A DNA stretch of 64,000 nucleotides from DASSUW01 sp963835525 (GTDB taxonomy: Bacteria; Actinomycetota; Thermoleophilia; Solirubrobacterales; Solirubrobacteraceae): contig CAWIFM010000004.1 in NCBI GenBank assembly GCA_963835525.1, positions 310,001 through 374,000 on the forward strand, written 5' to 3'. Each line of letters starts with the position of its first letter. The first letter of the stretch is position 1. Positions 44,553-53,183 of the stretch are shown here, one piece after another. The notes beneath the pieces were generated by a model. The model was not told the DNA's origin, ran no database searches, and saw only the letters and a list, made by a program, of their open reading frames with translations. The position numbers and the translations under genes were made by a program.

Positions 44553-45011
44553 CTAAGGGCCGGATGAACCCTTGCGCAGCGCCGGCCGGATGAACCAGAG
44601 GACGGCGATCACCACGGCGATCAGCGCAGGCCAGAACCAGCGCGCCGCGCCGTCGAACAGGTAGTCGGTGATCAGCGCCACGGCCAGCAGGATGGCGAGG
44701 GCGAGAAAGGCGAGGCCGGCGATCGTCAGCCGGTGGGCGACCTCGATGACGTAGTTGCGGTCACGCTGGTGGAAGCGCAGCCGGTGCGTCGCGGTCGGCG
44801 CGATCAGGCACGCCGTCGAGATCGCGGTGCACATCAGCGTCGCGAAGTAGAGGTCCTTCTGGAAGTCGGTGACGCTCTGGAAGCCCTGCGCGAACGGCAC
44901 CGTGAGTAGGAACGCGAAGAGGATCTGCACGCCCGGCAGCGCCACTCGCAGCTCTTGGAGCAGCTCCGTCAGCTGCCGGTTGGCGCGTTCCTCCTCGTCC
45001 ATGGCCAACAT
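44553..45011 (-). CDS. DUF6328-like membrane protein
   Basis: A 152-residue protein with four hydrophobic segments (about 28-44, 55-72, 95-115, 127-142) after a charged, glutamate-rich start (DEEERANRQLTELLQELRVALPGVQ). The stretch LRVALPGVQILFAFLLTVPF is typical of actinobacterial DUF6328 proteins of unknown function. ATG at 45011 or 45002. It stands one base from the permease stop, so both may be in the cdsA-dxr transcript. Confidence 0.75.
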   Translation of the reverse strand: MLAMDEEERANRQLTELLQELRVALPGVQILFAFLLTVPFAQGFQSVTDFQKDLYFATLMCTAISTACLIAPTATHRLRFHQRDRNYVIEVAHRLTIAGLAFLALAILLAVALITDYLFDGAARWFWPALIAVVIAVLWFIRPALRKGSSGP

Positions 45012-45956
45012 CTACCACGCGCGGCCGTGCGACAACCGCACGCGCGGGTCGATCCGAGAGACGATCCCGTCGGCGATCAGGCCCAGCACGATCAGTAGCA
45101 CGGCCGCCCACAGGGCCAGCGCGCACAGCAGCGGGAAGTCGGGCACGGGGTCCACCAGGGGGTTGGAGTGCCCCGCCGCCCTCCACGTGTACTTGAAGAA
45201 CCCGGGGACGGACAGCGTGCGCTCCACCAGCACCAGGTTGGTGATCACCAGCGGGGCCGAGACACCGACGAACGAGATCGTCCCCGGGAAGGAGAGCGGC
45301 GCCGCGTGCCGGCGCACGATCTGATCGGAGCCGAGGCCCTTGGCGGCCGCCGTGCGCACGAAGTCCTCCTCCATCGCCTCGCGCGTGACCGACAGTGTCA
45401 GCCGCAGGCACATCGCCCCCAGCGGCGCGGCGAGCACGAGCCACGGGACCAGCAGCTGCCGGAACCACTCCCACGGCGCGTTCCACGGCTGCACCCAGCG
45501 CGGCTCGGCGTCGAAGAACCACGGCAACGGCAGACGCCCGTAGATCGGGTTGAACATGAACAGCACGAACAGCCCGACGAAGAACACGGGAGCGCAGTAG
45601 GCCGCCATCGCCGCCGACTCCAGCGCGCGCGCCCGCAGCGAGCGCGGGCGGCGCGCGCACCACACGCCGGCGAGGATGCCACCGCCCGCACCGATCAGGA
45701 GGGCGCCGCCGAGCAGCCACAGGTCCCAGGCCAGGCCGCGCAGCCACAGGTCGTAGATCGGCGGGCAGCCGGGGAGGATGCCGGCGCAGCCGAAGTCCAG
45801 GTGGAAGAAGGCGCCTTCCAGGTCGCGCCCGAGGCCCGGCAGGAACGCCTCACCCGGGTACATGTCCGGCCGCAGGATCCGCGGCATGCCGTAGGTGACG
45901 GCCGCCACCACCACGAGGACAACCGGTGCGAAGGCGAGGCGGCGGAGGAACGGCAC
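45012..45956 (-). CDS. OppB/DppB-type ABC transporter permease, lone subunit
   Basis: A 314-residue permease with about six hydrophobic segments. The EAA-like loop is VTREAMEEDFVRTAAAKGLG, followed by HAAPLSFPGTISFVGVSAPLVITNLVLVERTLSVPG, the dipeptide/oligopeptide permease pattern. GTG start overlaps the cdsA stop (TAGTG). No binding protein, second permease or ATPase is adjacent. Its persistence in the isoprenoid/phospholipid cluster suggests the rest is elsewhere, or a divergent role. Confidence 0.78.
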   Translation of the reverse strand: MPFLRRLAFAPVVLVVVAAVTYGMPRILRPDMYPGEAFLPGLGRDLEGAFFHLDFGCAGILPGCPPIYDLWLRGLAWDLWLLGGALLIGAGGGILAGVWCARRPRSLRARALESAAMAAYCAPVFFVGLFVLFMFNPIYGRLPLPWFFDAEPRWVQPWNAPWEWFRQLLVPWLVLAAPLGAMCLRLTLSVTREAMEEDFVRTAAAKGLGSDQIVRRHAAPLSFPGTISFVGVSAPLVITNLVLVERTLSVPGFFKYTWRAAGHSNPLVDPVPDFPLLCALALWAAVLLIVLGLIADGIVSRIDPRVRLSHGRAW

Positions 45957-46780
45957 TACATCAACGCGAGCCAGACGTAGTAGCCCGTCACCAGCGAGAA
46001 GAACGCCGCGTCGAGCCGGTCGAGCGCGCCGCCGTGGGCGCCGAACAGCGTCCCCGCGTCCTTGGTGCCCGCGTCGCGCTTGATCGCCGATTCGAACAGG
46101 TCGCCGAGCGGCGCCGACGCGCCGACCGCGGCGCCGAGGATCAGCGCCTGGCCGTGCGTGAGCCAGTCCTGGTAGAGCCCGGCGGCCCAGGTGAAGATGA
46201 CCGCGGTCACGAACCCGATGAGCAGGCCCTCGACGGTCTTGTTGGGCGAGATCCGCGGCGCCAGCGGGCGGGTCCCGAACCAGCGGCCGCCGAAGTAGGC
46301 GCCCGTGTCGCCCAGGAAGGTGCCGACCAGGATGTCGACGATGATCCCGTCGCCGTGCGGGGTCTCGCGCAGCAGGATGGCGTGGGCAATCGCCATCCCG
46401 ACCCAGACCACGCCGAGCGTGGTGATCGCCATCCCCTCGGTCATCGTCACGCCTTCGCGGCGGGGCATGGCGAGGGCGAGCAGGAACAGCACCGGGATGA
46501 ACGCCACAAGCGCGAGCAGCACCTGGCGGTCGCCGCCCTCCAGGGCCGCCAGCGCCAGCCCTCCGATGCCCAGGAAGCCCGCCAGGCGGACCGGCCGTCG
46601 CGAGTCGTACATGCGGAACAGCTCGTGCAGGCAGACGAGGCCCAGCAGCAGCGCGCCGGCGGCGAAGATCCACCCGCCCGCGACGATGATGAAGATCGCG
46701 AACGCGGCTGCGGGAATCGCGGCGAGCACGCGCAGCCCGAGGTCCGAGCCGCCCCGGCGCCGTCGCCGACGGGTGCTCAT
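45956..46780 (-). CDS. cdsA: Phosphatidate cytidylyltransferase
   Basis: A 274-residue membrane enzyme making CDP-diacylglycerol. Begins STRRRRRRGGSDLGLRV, then several hydrophobic segments; the signature region reads GDLFESAIKRDAGTKDAGTLFG followed by AHGGALDRLDAAFFS, close to the CdsA motif (S-x2-K-R-x4-K-D ... H-G-G-x2-D-R-x-D), with the usual Pro before the HGG missing. ISPNKTVEG is also conserved. ATG at 46780 overlaps the uppS stop. Confidence 0.92.
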   Translation of the reverse strand: MSTRRRRRRGGSDLGLRVLAAIPAAAFAIFIIVAGGWIFAAGALLLGLVCLHELFRMYDSRRPVRLAGFLGIGGLALAALEGGDRQVLLALVAFIPVLFLLALAMPRREGVTMTEGMAITTLGVVWVGMAIAHAILLRETPHGDGIIVDILVGTFLGDTGAYFGGRWFGTRPLAPRISPNKTVEGLLIGFVTAVIFTWAAGLYQDWLTHGQALILGAAVGASAPLGDLFESAIKRDAGTKDAGTLFGAHGGALDRLDAAFFSLVTGYYVWLALM

Positions 46781-47439
46781 CGGCCGCCGAACCGGCGCCG
46801 GCGCACCTCGTACTCGCCGAGGGCGGCCTCGAAGTCCTCGCGCGAGAAGTCGGGCCACAGCACCTCGGTGAAGTGCAGCTCCGAGTACGCCGACTGCCAC
46901 AGCAGGTAGTTCGAGAGACGCTGCTCGCCGCTGGTGCGGATGATCAGGTCCGGGTCGTGCATGTCGGGCGCGTAGAGCAGCGCGCGGAACTCCTCCTCGG
47001 TCGTCCCGCTGAAGGATCGCGCGGCGTCGATGATCTCGGCGCGCCCGCCGTAGTTGAAGGCCACGAACAGCGTGATGCGGTCGTTGGCGGCCGTCTTCTC
47101 CTCCGCCCAGCGCATCTGCTCGAGCAGCTCGGCGTCGACGCCCTCGCGGCGGCCGATGAAGCGCATGCGCACGCCCTCCCCGTCGAGCTCGGGCGTCTCG
47201 GCGAGGATCCGCTCGGAGAACATCGCCATCAGCGCGGCGACCTCCTCGGGCGGCCGCGACCAGTTCTCGGTCGAGAACGAGTAGACGGTCAGCTCGCGCA
47301 CGCCGAGGTCGACGGCGTCACGGAGGCGGGCCTTGACGGTGTCCGCGCCCGCCTGGTGACCCTCCTCCACGGGCAGGCCCCGTTGCCGGGCCCAGCGTCC
47401 GTTGCCATCCGTGATGATGGCGACGTACGAGGCGCTCAC
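46777..47439 (-). CDS. uppS: Undecaprenyl diphosphate synthase
   Basis: A 220-residue cis-prenyltransferase. The first motif reads VAIITDGNGRWARQRG, with Thr where most homologues have Met just before the catalytic Asp. ELTVYSFSTENWSRP, FNYGGRAEI and DLIIRTSGEQRLSNYLLWQSAYSELHF are the other family motifs. Slightly short because the N-terminal helix before motif 1 is only six residues. Overlaps cdsA by four bases and the frr end. Confidence 0.94.
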   Translation of the reverse strand: MSASYVAIITDGNGRWARQRGLPVEEGHQAGADTVKARLRDAVDLGVRELTVYSFSTENWSRPPEEVAALMAMFSERILAETPELDGEGVRMRFIGRREGVDAELLEQMRWAEEKTAANDRITLFVAFNYGGRAEIIDAARSFSGTTEEEFRALLYAPDMHDPDLIIRTSGEQRLSNYLLWQSAYSELHFTEVLWPDFSREDFEAALGEYEVRRRRFGGR

Positions 47440-47993
47440 ACCTCGAGGATCTCTTCTTCCTTGGCCTTGAGGACCGCGTCGAGCTCCTTGACCTTCTCGT
47501 CAGTGAGCTTCTGGAGCGACTCCTCGGCACGGTGCTCGTCGTCCGAGCCGGCGTCGCCCGCGTCGCGCAGCTCGCGCAGGTCGTGCATGACGTCGCGGCG
47601 GATGTTGCGGATGGCCACGCGCCCCTCCTCGGCGAGGTGGCGCACGACCTTCACGAGCTCCTTGCGGCGCTCCTCGGTCAGCTCCGGCACCTGCAGGCGG
47701 ATGATCTGGCCGTCGTTGTTGGGCGTCAGCCCGACGTCGGACTCCATGATCGCCCGCTCGATGTTCTTGATCGAGCTCTTGTCGTACGGCTGGACGGTCA
47801 GCAGCCGCGCCTCGGGCGCCGACACGGTGGCGAGCTGCTTCAGCGGCGTCTGCGCGCCGTAGTAGTCGACCGAGATGCGGTCGAGCAGCGCGGTGCTGGC
47901 ACGGCCCGTGCGCACCGACCCGAACTTGTGCCGGGTGGCGTCCACGGACTTGTCCATGTGCTCGCGCGCGTCTTGAAGGAGGTCGTCGATCAT
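47436..47993 (-). CDS. frr: Ribosome recycling factor
   Basis: A 185-residue three-helix-bundle factor that splits post-termination ribosomes with EF-G. SVRTGRASTALLDRISVDYYGAQTPLKQLATVSAPEARLL and KNIERAIMESDVGLTPNNDG are diagnostic (with the intervening QPYDKSSI), and LTEERRKELVKVVRHLAEEGRVAIRNIRRD closes the first long helix. ATG 47993 overlaps the pyrH stop. Confidence 0.96.
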   Translation of the reverse strand: MIDDLLQDAREHMDKSVDATRHKFGSVRTGRASTALLDRISVDYYGAQTPLKQLATVSAPEARLLTVQPYDKSSIKNIERAIMESDVGLTPNNDGQIIRLQVPELTEERRKELVKVVRHLAEEGRVAIRNIRRDVMHDLRELRDAGDAGSDDEHRAEESLQKLTDEKVKELDAVLKAKEEEILEV

Positions 47994-48715
47994 TCCGGTC
48001 TCACAAGGGTGCCCACCCGCTCGCCGGAGATTATCCGGTCGATGTTCCGCTCGTCGTTCATGTTGAAGACGGTGATCGGGAGCTTGTTCTCCATGCACAG
48101 CGACAGCGCCGTGACGTCCATCACCTTCAGATCGCGCGAGATCGCCTCGCGGGCGGTGATCTCGGGGATGAACTCGGCGCCCGGATCCCTCTTCGGGTCG
48201 GCCGTGTAGACGCCCTCGACGCCGTTCTTGGCCATCAGGATCATCTCCGCGTGCATCTCCAGCGCGCGCAGGGCGGCGGCGGTGTCGGAGGTGAAGAACG
48301 GGTTGCCGGTCCCGGCGGCGAAGATGACGATGCGGCCCTTCTCGAGGTGGCGCATGGCGCGGCGGCGGATGTAGGGCTCGGCGACCTCGGAGATCGTGAG
48401 CGCCGACATCACGCGCGTGTAGACGCCGTCCTTCTCGAGCGCGTCCTGCAGGGTCAGGGCGTTGAGGACGATCGCCAGCATGCCCATGTAGTCCGCGGTG
48501 GCGCGGTCCATGCCGGCCGCCGCCCCCTTCAGGCCGCGGTAGATGTTGCCCGCGCCCAGCACCACGGAGACCTCGACGCCGCGGTCGCGAACGCCCTTGA
48601 GCTGCTTGGCGATCGCCTCGACCGTGGCGGCGTCCGTGCCGAACTCGAGATCACCCATCAGGGCCTCGCCGGAGAGCTTCACGAGGACCCGCTGGAACGC
48701 GGGCTTGTCCGTCAC
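47990..48715 (-). CDS. pyrH: Uridylate kinase
   Basis: A 241-residue UMP kinase of the amino-acid-kinase fold. VLVKLSGEALMG and VVLGAGNIYRG are the N-terminal phosphate-binding motifs, MDRATADYMGMLAIVLNALTLQDAL the UMP-contact region, and FFTSDTAAALRALEMHAEMILMAKNGVEGVYTADP the acceptor region (seen in segments). GTG start overlapping the tsf stop. Confidence 0.96.
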   Translation of the reverse strand: MTDKPAFQRVLVKLSGEALMGDLEFGTDAATVEAIAKQLKGVRDRGVEVSVVLGAGNIYRGLKGAAAGMDRATADYMGMLAIVLNALTLQDALEKDGVYTRVMSALTISEVAEPYIRRRAMRHLEKGRIVIFAAGTGNPFFTSDTAAALRALEMHAEMILMAKNGVEGVYTADPKRDPGAEFIPEITAREAISRDLKVMDVTALSLCMENKLPITVFNMNDERNIDRIISGERVGTLVRPE

Positions 48716-49311
48716 GCCCCGACCTGGAAGCGGGCGAAGCGCCGGATCACGACGTTCTCGCCGGTCGTGCCGGACAGCTCGGCGCGCAGCTGCTCGATCG
48801 TCTTGCCGTCGTGCTTGTCCGGGTTGACGTGTGGCTGGTTGAGCAGCACGACCTCCTCCATCCACTTGCGCAGCTTGCCCTCGGCGATCTTCGGGCGCAC
48901 GTTCTCGGGCTTGTCGGCCGCCTGCTGCTCGAACACGCGCAGCTCAGCGTCCTTCGCGTCCTGCGGGATGTCGTCCTCGGACACGTACTCCGTCGTGGGC
49001 GTCGCGGCGATGTGCATCGCGATCTCGCGGGCGAAGGCCTGGAAGTCCTCGTTGCGGGCGACGAAGTCGGTGTTGCAGTCGACCTCGACGAGCACGCCGA
49101 CCTTGCCGCCGCCGTGGATGTACGAGGCGACGGTGCCCTCGGTGGCCTCGCGGCCGCCCATCTTCAGGGCCTTGTCGCCGAGGCGGACGCGCAGCAGCTC
49201 GGCGGCGGCGTCCATGTCGCCGTTCGTCTCCTCGAGGGCCTTCTTGCAGTCCATCATGCCCGCGCCCGTGCGCTCGCGCAGCTCCTTGACCTGAGCGGCA
49301 GTGATGCTCAC
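48712..49311 (-). CDS. tsf: Elongation factor Ts
   Basis: A 199-residue EF-Ts, the short form lacking most of the second core subdomain and coiled coil of E. coli EF-Ts (283 residues). VKELRERTGAGMMDCKKAL is the N-terminal UBA-like domain and VLVEVDCNTDFVARNEDF the TDFV motif that inserts into EF-Tu. ATG overlaps the rpsB stop. Confidence 0.96.
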   Translation of the reverse strand: MSITAAQVKELRERTGAGMMDCKKALEETNGDMDAAAELLRVRLGDKALKMGGREATEGTVASYIHGGGKVGVLVEVDCNTDFVARNEDFQAFAREIAMHIAATPTTEYVSEDDIPQDAKDAELRVFEQQAADKPENVRPKIAEGKLRKWMEEVVLLNQPHVNPDKHDGKTIEQLRAELSGTTGENVVIRRFARFQVGA

Positions 49312-50585
49312 GACTTGCTCTCCTCGGTGGTCTCGTCCTCGGTCTTCGGGGCCTCCTTGGCGGGCTTCGGCTTGGCCTTCGCCTTCGCCTTGGCCTTGGC
49401 CTTCGCCTTCGGCTTGGGCTTCGCCTCGGCCTCGGCCTCGGGCTCGGGCTCGGCGGCCGGAGCCTCGGCCTCGGGCTCGGCGGGCGCCTCGGGCTCGGCT
49501 GCGGGAGCCGCTGCCTCGGGCTCGGGCTCGGGAGCCGGCGCCTCGGGCTCGGCGGGGGCGGCGACCTCGGGCTCAGCGGGGGCGGCGACCTCGGGCTCGG
49601 CGGCCGGCTGGTCCGCGCTGCCGGCGGCCGGCATCGCCGGCTCGTCGGCGGCCTGGGCGGCGGCGCCCGCCTCGTCGGCGGTCGTCCCCTCGGCCTGCGG
49701 CGGCGCCGCGGCCACGGCGTCGGCGACCTGCTCCTCGGCGGCGTCGCGCGTCTCGGCCTCGGTCTGGGTCAGCGCCTCGGCGGCGGCGCGCTCCTCGGCC
49801 TCGCGGCGTGCCTGCTCCTCGGCCTCCTGACGTGCGCGCTCCTCGGCCTCGCGGCGCGCCTGCTCCTCGGCCTCCTGACGGGCGCGCTCCTCCTCGGCGC
49901 GGAAGCGGCTGCGGCCCTCGGCGACCACGTCGCCGATCGCGCGGGTCACCAGCGCGCAGGAGCGGATGGCGTCGTCGTTGCCCGGCACGACGTAGTCGAT
50001 GCCGTCCGGGTCGCAGTTGGTGTCGACGAGCCCGATGATCGGGATCCGCAGGCGCTGCGCCTCGCGCACGGCGATCAGCTCGGTCTTGAGGTCGACCACG
50101 AACATCGCGTCCGGCACGCGCTGCATGTTCTTGACGCCGCCCAGGTTGGCCTGGAGCTTCAGGAGGTCGGCCTCGGCGGCCAGCCGCTCGCGCGTGGGCA
50201 GCAGCGCGAGCTGGCCGTCGGAGGCATAGCGCTCGAGGTCGTGCAGGCGCTTGATGCGCAACGAGATGGTCTGGAAGTTCGTGAGCAGGCCGCCGAGCCA
50301 GCGGTGGTTGACGTACGGCTGGCCGGCCGCCTCGGCGATCTCCTTGATGCCGTCGCGGGCCTGCTTCTTGGTGCCGACGAACAGCACCGTGCCACCGCGG
50401 TTGGCGACCTCGGCAGCGAAGCGCTGGGCCGAGGCGAGCAGCGCCTCGGTCTTCAGCAGGTCGATGATGTAGATCCCGCCGCGCTCGCCATGGATGAAGC
50501 GGCGCATCTTGGGGTTCCAGCGGCGTGTCTGGTGGCCGAAGTGCACGCCGGCCTCCAGCAGCTCTCTGATTCCTACCTGAGCCAC
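49308..50585 (-). CDS. rpsB: Ribosomal protein S2 with long low-complexity C-terminal tail
   Basis: A 425-residue S2; residues 1-225 are the normal protein (LLEAGVHFGHQTRRWNPKMRRFI, VNHRWLGGLLTNFQTI, PDAMFVVDLKTELIAVREA, DTNCDPDGIDYVVPGNDDA). Residues about 226-285 are a charged coiled-coil-like repeat of EAEEQARREAEERARQ units, 285-390 are Ala/Pro/Glu repeats (AAPAEPEV), and the end is Lys/Ala-rich. Start is GTG behind AAGGGAG. The tail roughly doubles the protein and is expected to be disordered or helical on the ribosome surface. Confidence 0.95.
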   Translation of the reverse strand: MAQVGIRELLEAGVHFGHQTRRWNPKMRRFIHGERGGIYIIDLLKTEALLASAQRFAAEVANRGGTVLFVGTKKQARDGIKEIAEAAGQPYVNHRWLGGLLTNFQTISLRIKRLHDLERYASDGQLALLPTRERLAAEADLLKLQANLGGVKNMQRVPDAMFVVDLKTELIAVREAQRLRIPIIGLVDTNCDPDGIDYVVPGNDDAIRSCALVTRAIGDVVAEGRSRFRAEEERARQEAEEQARREAEERARQEAEEQARREAEERAAAEALTQTEAETRDAAEEQVADAVAAAPPQAEGTTADEAGAAAQAADEPAMPAAGSADQPAAEPEVAAPAEPEVAAPAEPEAPAPEPEPEAAAPAAEPEAPAEPEAEAPAAEPEPEAEAEAKPKPKAKAKAKAKAKAKPKPAKEAPKTEDETTEESKS

Positions 50586-50756
50586 GGACTACTCCCTTGT
50601 GTGGTTGTGCAGTGCAGCCCGGGCGGGTCGAGGCGGTGCGGGACCCGGCGTTGGTGCCGGGCAGGGCCGCTGCCTCGGGTCGGTGGTTGGAAGGTCGCCC
50701 GGGGTCGATTTACGAATCGCGCACCAGTTTACGAAAGTTCTGCGGCGAAGCTCCGT
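50586..50756 (-). promoter_or_regulatory. rpsB leader region
   Basis: This 171-base gap precedes rpsB on the minus strand. It holds a small perfect hairpin (CCCGGC at 50644-50649 with GCCGGG at 50656-50661) and two direct copies of TTTACGAA (50709-50716 and 50728-50735, plus-strand reading) spaced 19 bases, perhaps part of the promoter or an activator site. S2 leaders are autoregulated in other bacteria; I see no confident match to a known S2 motif. Confidence 0.3.
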
Positions 50757-51677
50757 TTAGGTCGATGCGGGCCGGCCCTCCCTTCCCCTACCTCCGGTGG
50801 ACCGGCCCGCTTTTTCCAGTGCGTGCTGAAGGTCGATCGGCAGCGGAGATCGCACGTCGATCTCCGCTCCGGTCACTGGATGCGTGAAGGCGAGGCGCTC
50901 GGCGTGGAGGAACTGGCGCTCAAGTCCCAGGGCGGCGTGGCCGTACTCGGGATCGCCGGCCACCGGGTGGCCGATGGCCAGCAAATGGGCGCGGATCTGG
51001 TGCGTGCGGCCGGTCTCGAGCCGCACGCGCAACAGCGTGAAGCCCTCGAAGGTCTCCTCGGTCTCGAAGTGCGTGATCGCGGACCGCGGGTCGTCGGTGT
51101 CGGTCGAGATCCGCGTCCGCACGCGCCGGTCGCGGCCGATCGGCGCGTCGATCGTGCCGGTGCGGGCGGCCGGGCGCCCCTCGACCAGGCCGAGGTACTC
51201 GCGCGTGACGGCGCGCTCGCGCAGCATGTCCTTCAGCGCCGCGTGAGCGGCCTCCGTGCGGGCGACGACGAGCAGGCCGGAGGTGTCGCGGTCGAGCCGG
51301 TGGACGATCCCGGGCCGGCGCGGGTCGTCGCCGCCGGCCACCCGGTCGCCGAGCGCCTGCACCAGCGTGCCCGCGCTGTGCCCGCGCGCCGGGTGCACGA
51401 CGACGCCCGGCGGCTTGTCGACCACCAGCAGGTGCTCGTCCTCGTAGGCGATCGCGAAGGTCGCGTCGGGGACCTCCGGCACCTCGGGCTCCGGCGCCGG
51501 CTGCACGTCGACCCGCTCGCCGGCGGCCACCGCGTACCGCTTCGGGCGTCGCTCGCCGTCGACCAGCACGAGCCCGGCGTCGATCAGCTTCTGCGCCGCG
51601 GCGCGCGAGCCGGCCGTGGCGGCCAGGAAGACGTCGAGCCGCTCGCCCGCGTGCTCAGGGTCTACGACCAGCTGCAT
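50757..51677 (-). CDS. rluD: RluA-family pseudouridine synthase (RluD-like)
   Basis: A 306-residue protein with an N-terminal S4 domain (ERLDVFLAATAGSRAAAQKLIDAGLVLVDG) and the RluA catalytic domain: HRLDRDTSGLLVVARTEAAH holds the catalytic Asp, VHPARGHSAGTLVQAL and RVRLETGRTHQIRAHLLAIGHPVAGDPEYG complete the family motifs. Modifies 23S rRNA or tRNA uridines. Overlaps the lspA end by 23 bases. The final 20 residues are Gly/Arg-rich and encoded by a GC hairpin. Confidence 0.93.
   Translation of the reverse strand: MQLVVDPEHAGERLDVFLAATAGSRAAAQKLIDAGLVLVDGERRPKRYAVAAGERVDVQPAPEPEVPEVPDATFAIAYEDEHLLVVDKPPGVVVHPARGHSAGTLVQALGDRVAGGDDPRRPGIVHRLDRDTSGLLVVARTEAAHAALKDMLRERAVTREYLGLVEGRPAARTGTIDAPIGRDRRVRTRISTDTDDPRSAITHFETEETFEGFTLLRVRLETGRTHQIRAHLLAIGHPVAGDPEYGHAALGLERQFLHAERLAFTHPVTGAEIDVRSPLPIDLQHALEKAGRSTGGRGREGRPAST
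50767..50815 (+). terminator. Hairpin with T-run at the rluD 3' end
   Basis: GCGGGCCGG (50767-50775) pairs with CCGGCCCGC (50802-50810), followed by TTTTT (50811-50815) on the plus strand. Oriented opposite to rluD and rpsB, so it would stop antisense transcription rather than the operon; on the minus strand the A-run precedes the stem. Confidence 0.35.
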
Positions 51678-52089
51678 GCCTGGGCGGTCCCTCGAGCACG
51701 TAGAGCAGGCTGAGCACGCCGAAGGTGATGGCGACGTCGGCCACGTTGAAGGCCGGCCACGCGGGCAGGTCGAGGAAGTCGGTGACCGCCCCCTCGCGCG
51801 TGCGGTCGATCAGGTTGCCGGTGGCGCCGCCGATCAGGAGCCCGGTCGGCAGCCACACCAGCGGCCGGTCGCGGTGGCGGGCGAAGAAGACCAGCAGCGC
51901 GACCAGGGCGGCGACGGCGAACAGCACGAGCAGGATGCCGCCGCCGGAGAACATCCCGAACGCGATCCCGCGGTTGCGCACGTTCACGAGGTCGATCCCG
52001 AGGATCAGGTCGACCTGCTCGCCGCGGTCGATCGTGCTGCGCACGAGCGCCTTGACGGCCTGGTCCGCGGCAACCGTGACGACCGCCAC
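51655..52089 (-). CDS. lspA: Lipoprotein signal peptidase (signal peptidase II)
   Basis: A 144-residue membrane aspartic protease that removes signal peptides of lipoproteins. NRGIAFGMFSGG, LLIGGATGNLIDRTREGAVTDFLDL (first catalytic Asp) and FNVADVAITFGVL (second Asp) are the LspA motifs. A stop lies upstream in frame, so GTG 52089 is the latest reasonable start; the true first transmembrane helix may begin a few codons earlier from a CTG. Confidence 0.92.
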   Translation of the reverse strand: MAVVTVAADQAVKALVRSTIDRGEQVDLILGIDLVNVRNRGIAFGMFSGGGILLVLFAVAALVALLVFFARHRDRPLVWLPTGLLIGGATGNLIDRTREGAVTDFLDLPAWPAFNVADVAITFGVLSLLYVLEGPPRHAAGRRP

Positions 52090-52113
52090 CAGCGCGGCCT
52101 TGGCCGCCTGCGG

Positions 52114-52413
52114 TCACGAGCCCGGATCGATCAGGTTCACGACGATCCCGCCGACGATCCGCAGCGCGAGGATCGCCACGATCGGCGTGAGGTCCAGCGG
52201 CCCGACGCGCAGCGGCAGCCGGCGGAAGATCCGCAGGAACGGCTCCGTGACGTCGCGCAGGAAGTCCAGCACCGCGTTCAGCGGCCGCGAGTACGGCACC
52301 CGCAGGCCCATCGAGAACACGAACGAAGCGATCACCCAGGCGATGATGATGATCGTGTAGACCGTGATCAGCGCGCCGAGGAAGCCGGCGATCTGCTCGC
52401 GCGCCTCGTCCAC
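52114..52413 (-). CDS. YggT family membrane protein
   Basis: A 99-residue protein with two hydrophobic segments (about 12-34 and 73-95). LNAVLDFLRDVTEPFLRIFRRLPLRVGPLDLTPIVAILALR is the YggT pattern. Its position between proC and lspA, near sepF, is conserved in actinobacteria and suggests a role at the division site. Confidence 0.9.
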   Translation of the reverse strand: MDEAREQIAGFLGALITVYTIIIIAWVIASFVFSMGLRVPYSRPLNAVLDFLRDVTEPFLRIFRRLPLRVGPLDLTPIVAILALRIVGGIVVNLIDPGS

Positions 52414-52414
52414 C

Positions 52415-53167
52415 TCAGGCCCCCACCACGTCGTCCATGGCGGCGGCGAAGGCGGAGCGCACGCCGCCGCGCTCGAGCGCCGCCAGCCCGCGCGCCGTCG
52501 TCCCGCCGGGCGAGGCGACCTCGCGCCGGATCGCCAGCGTGTCGCCGCCGCGCTCGCGGATCAGCTCGGCGGCGCCGGCCATCGTCTCGGCGACGAGCGT
52601 GGCGGCCATGGCGGCCGGCATCCCGGCCTTGACGGCGGCGTCGACCTGGGCCTCCACCAGCAGCGCCCAGTAGGCCGGGCCGACGCCGGAGCACGCGCCG
52701 GCGACCGTCATCAGCCGCTCCGGCACGTCCACCACGGTGCCCACGCGCCCGAATAGGTCGCGCACCTGCTCGCGCAGCGGCTCGTCGGTCTGGGCGTCGG
52801 GCTCGGCGAAGGCCAGCACGCCGCGCCCGATCTGGACGGCGGTGTTCGGCTCGATCCGGAAGACGGGGACGCCGGGATAGGCGGAGCGCACGTCGGCCTG
52901 CGAGGTGCGCGCCAGGACAGAGACGACGGCCTTCGCCGAACCCGCCGCCTCCCACGCCACCTCGGCGAGCTGGGCCGGCTTGTGGGCGAGGATCACGAGG
53001 TCGGCGCGCTCGGCGAGCTCGCGGTTGGAGCTCAGGGCCTCGCCACCCAGCTCGGCGGCGAGCTCCTGCGCCCGGCCGGAGCCCGAGTCCGTGCAGAGCA
53101 CGGGGTCGCCCCACCCGCGGGCGAGCGCCCGCGCCATGTTGCCAGCGCCGATGAAGCCGACCTGCAT
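52415..53167 (-). CDS. proC: Pyrroline-5-carboxylate reductase
   Basis: A 250-residue NAD(P)H-dependent enzyme of proline synthesis. VGFIGAGNMARALARGW is the nucleotide-binding turn, VFRIEPNTAVQIGRGVLAF the middle motif, and GVGPAYWALLVEAQVDAAVKAGM with SPGGTTARGLAALERGGVR the substrate end (P-G-G-T motif). Shorter than average by about 15 residues. Sits in the sepF-yggT cluster as usual. Confidence 0.93.
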   Translation of the reverse strand: MQVGFIGAGNMARALARGWGDPVLCTDSGSGRAQELAAELGGEALSSNRELAERADLVILAHKPAQLAEVAWEAAGSAKAVVSVLARTSQADVRSAYPGVPVFRIEPNTAVQIGRGVLAFAEPDAQTDEPLREQVRDLFGRVGTVVDVPERLMTVAGACSGVGPAYWALLVEAQVDAAVKAGMPAAMAATLVAETMAGAAELIRERGGDTLAIRREVASPGGTTARGLAALERGGVRSAFAAAMDDVVGA

Positions 53168-53183
53168 CGCGCCGGACGTTAGC

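Noticed and set aside
49380..49620. Tandem repeats as a separate mobile or satellite element
   Set aside because: They are in frame within rpsB and encode the low-complexity tail, so they are annotated as part of the gene.
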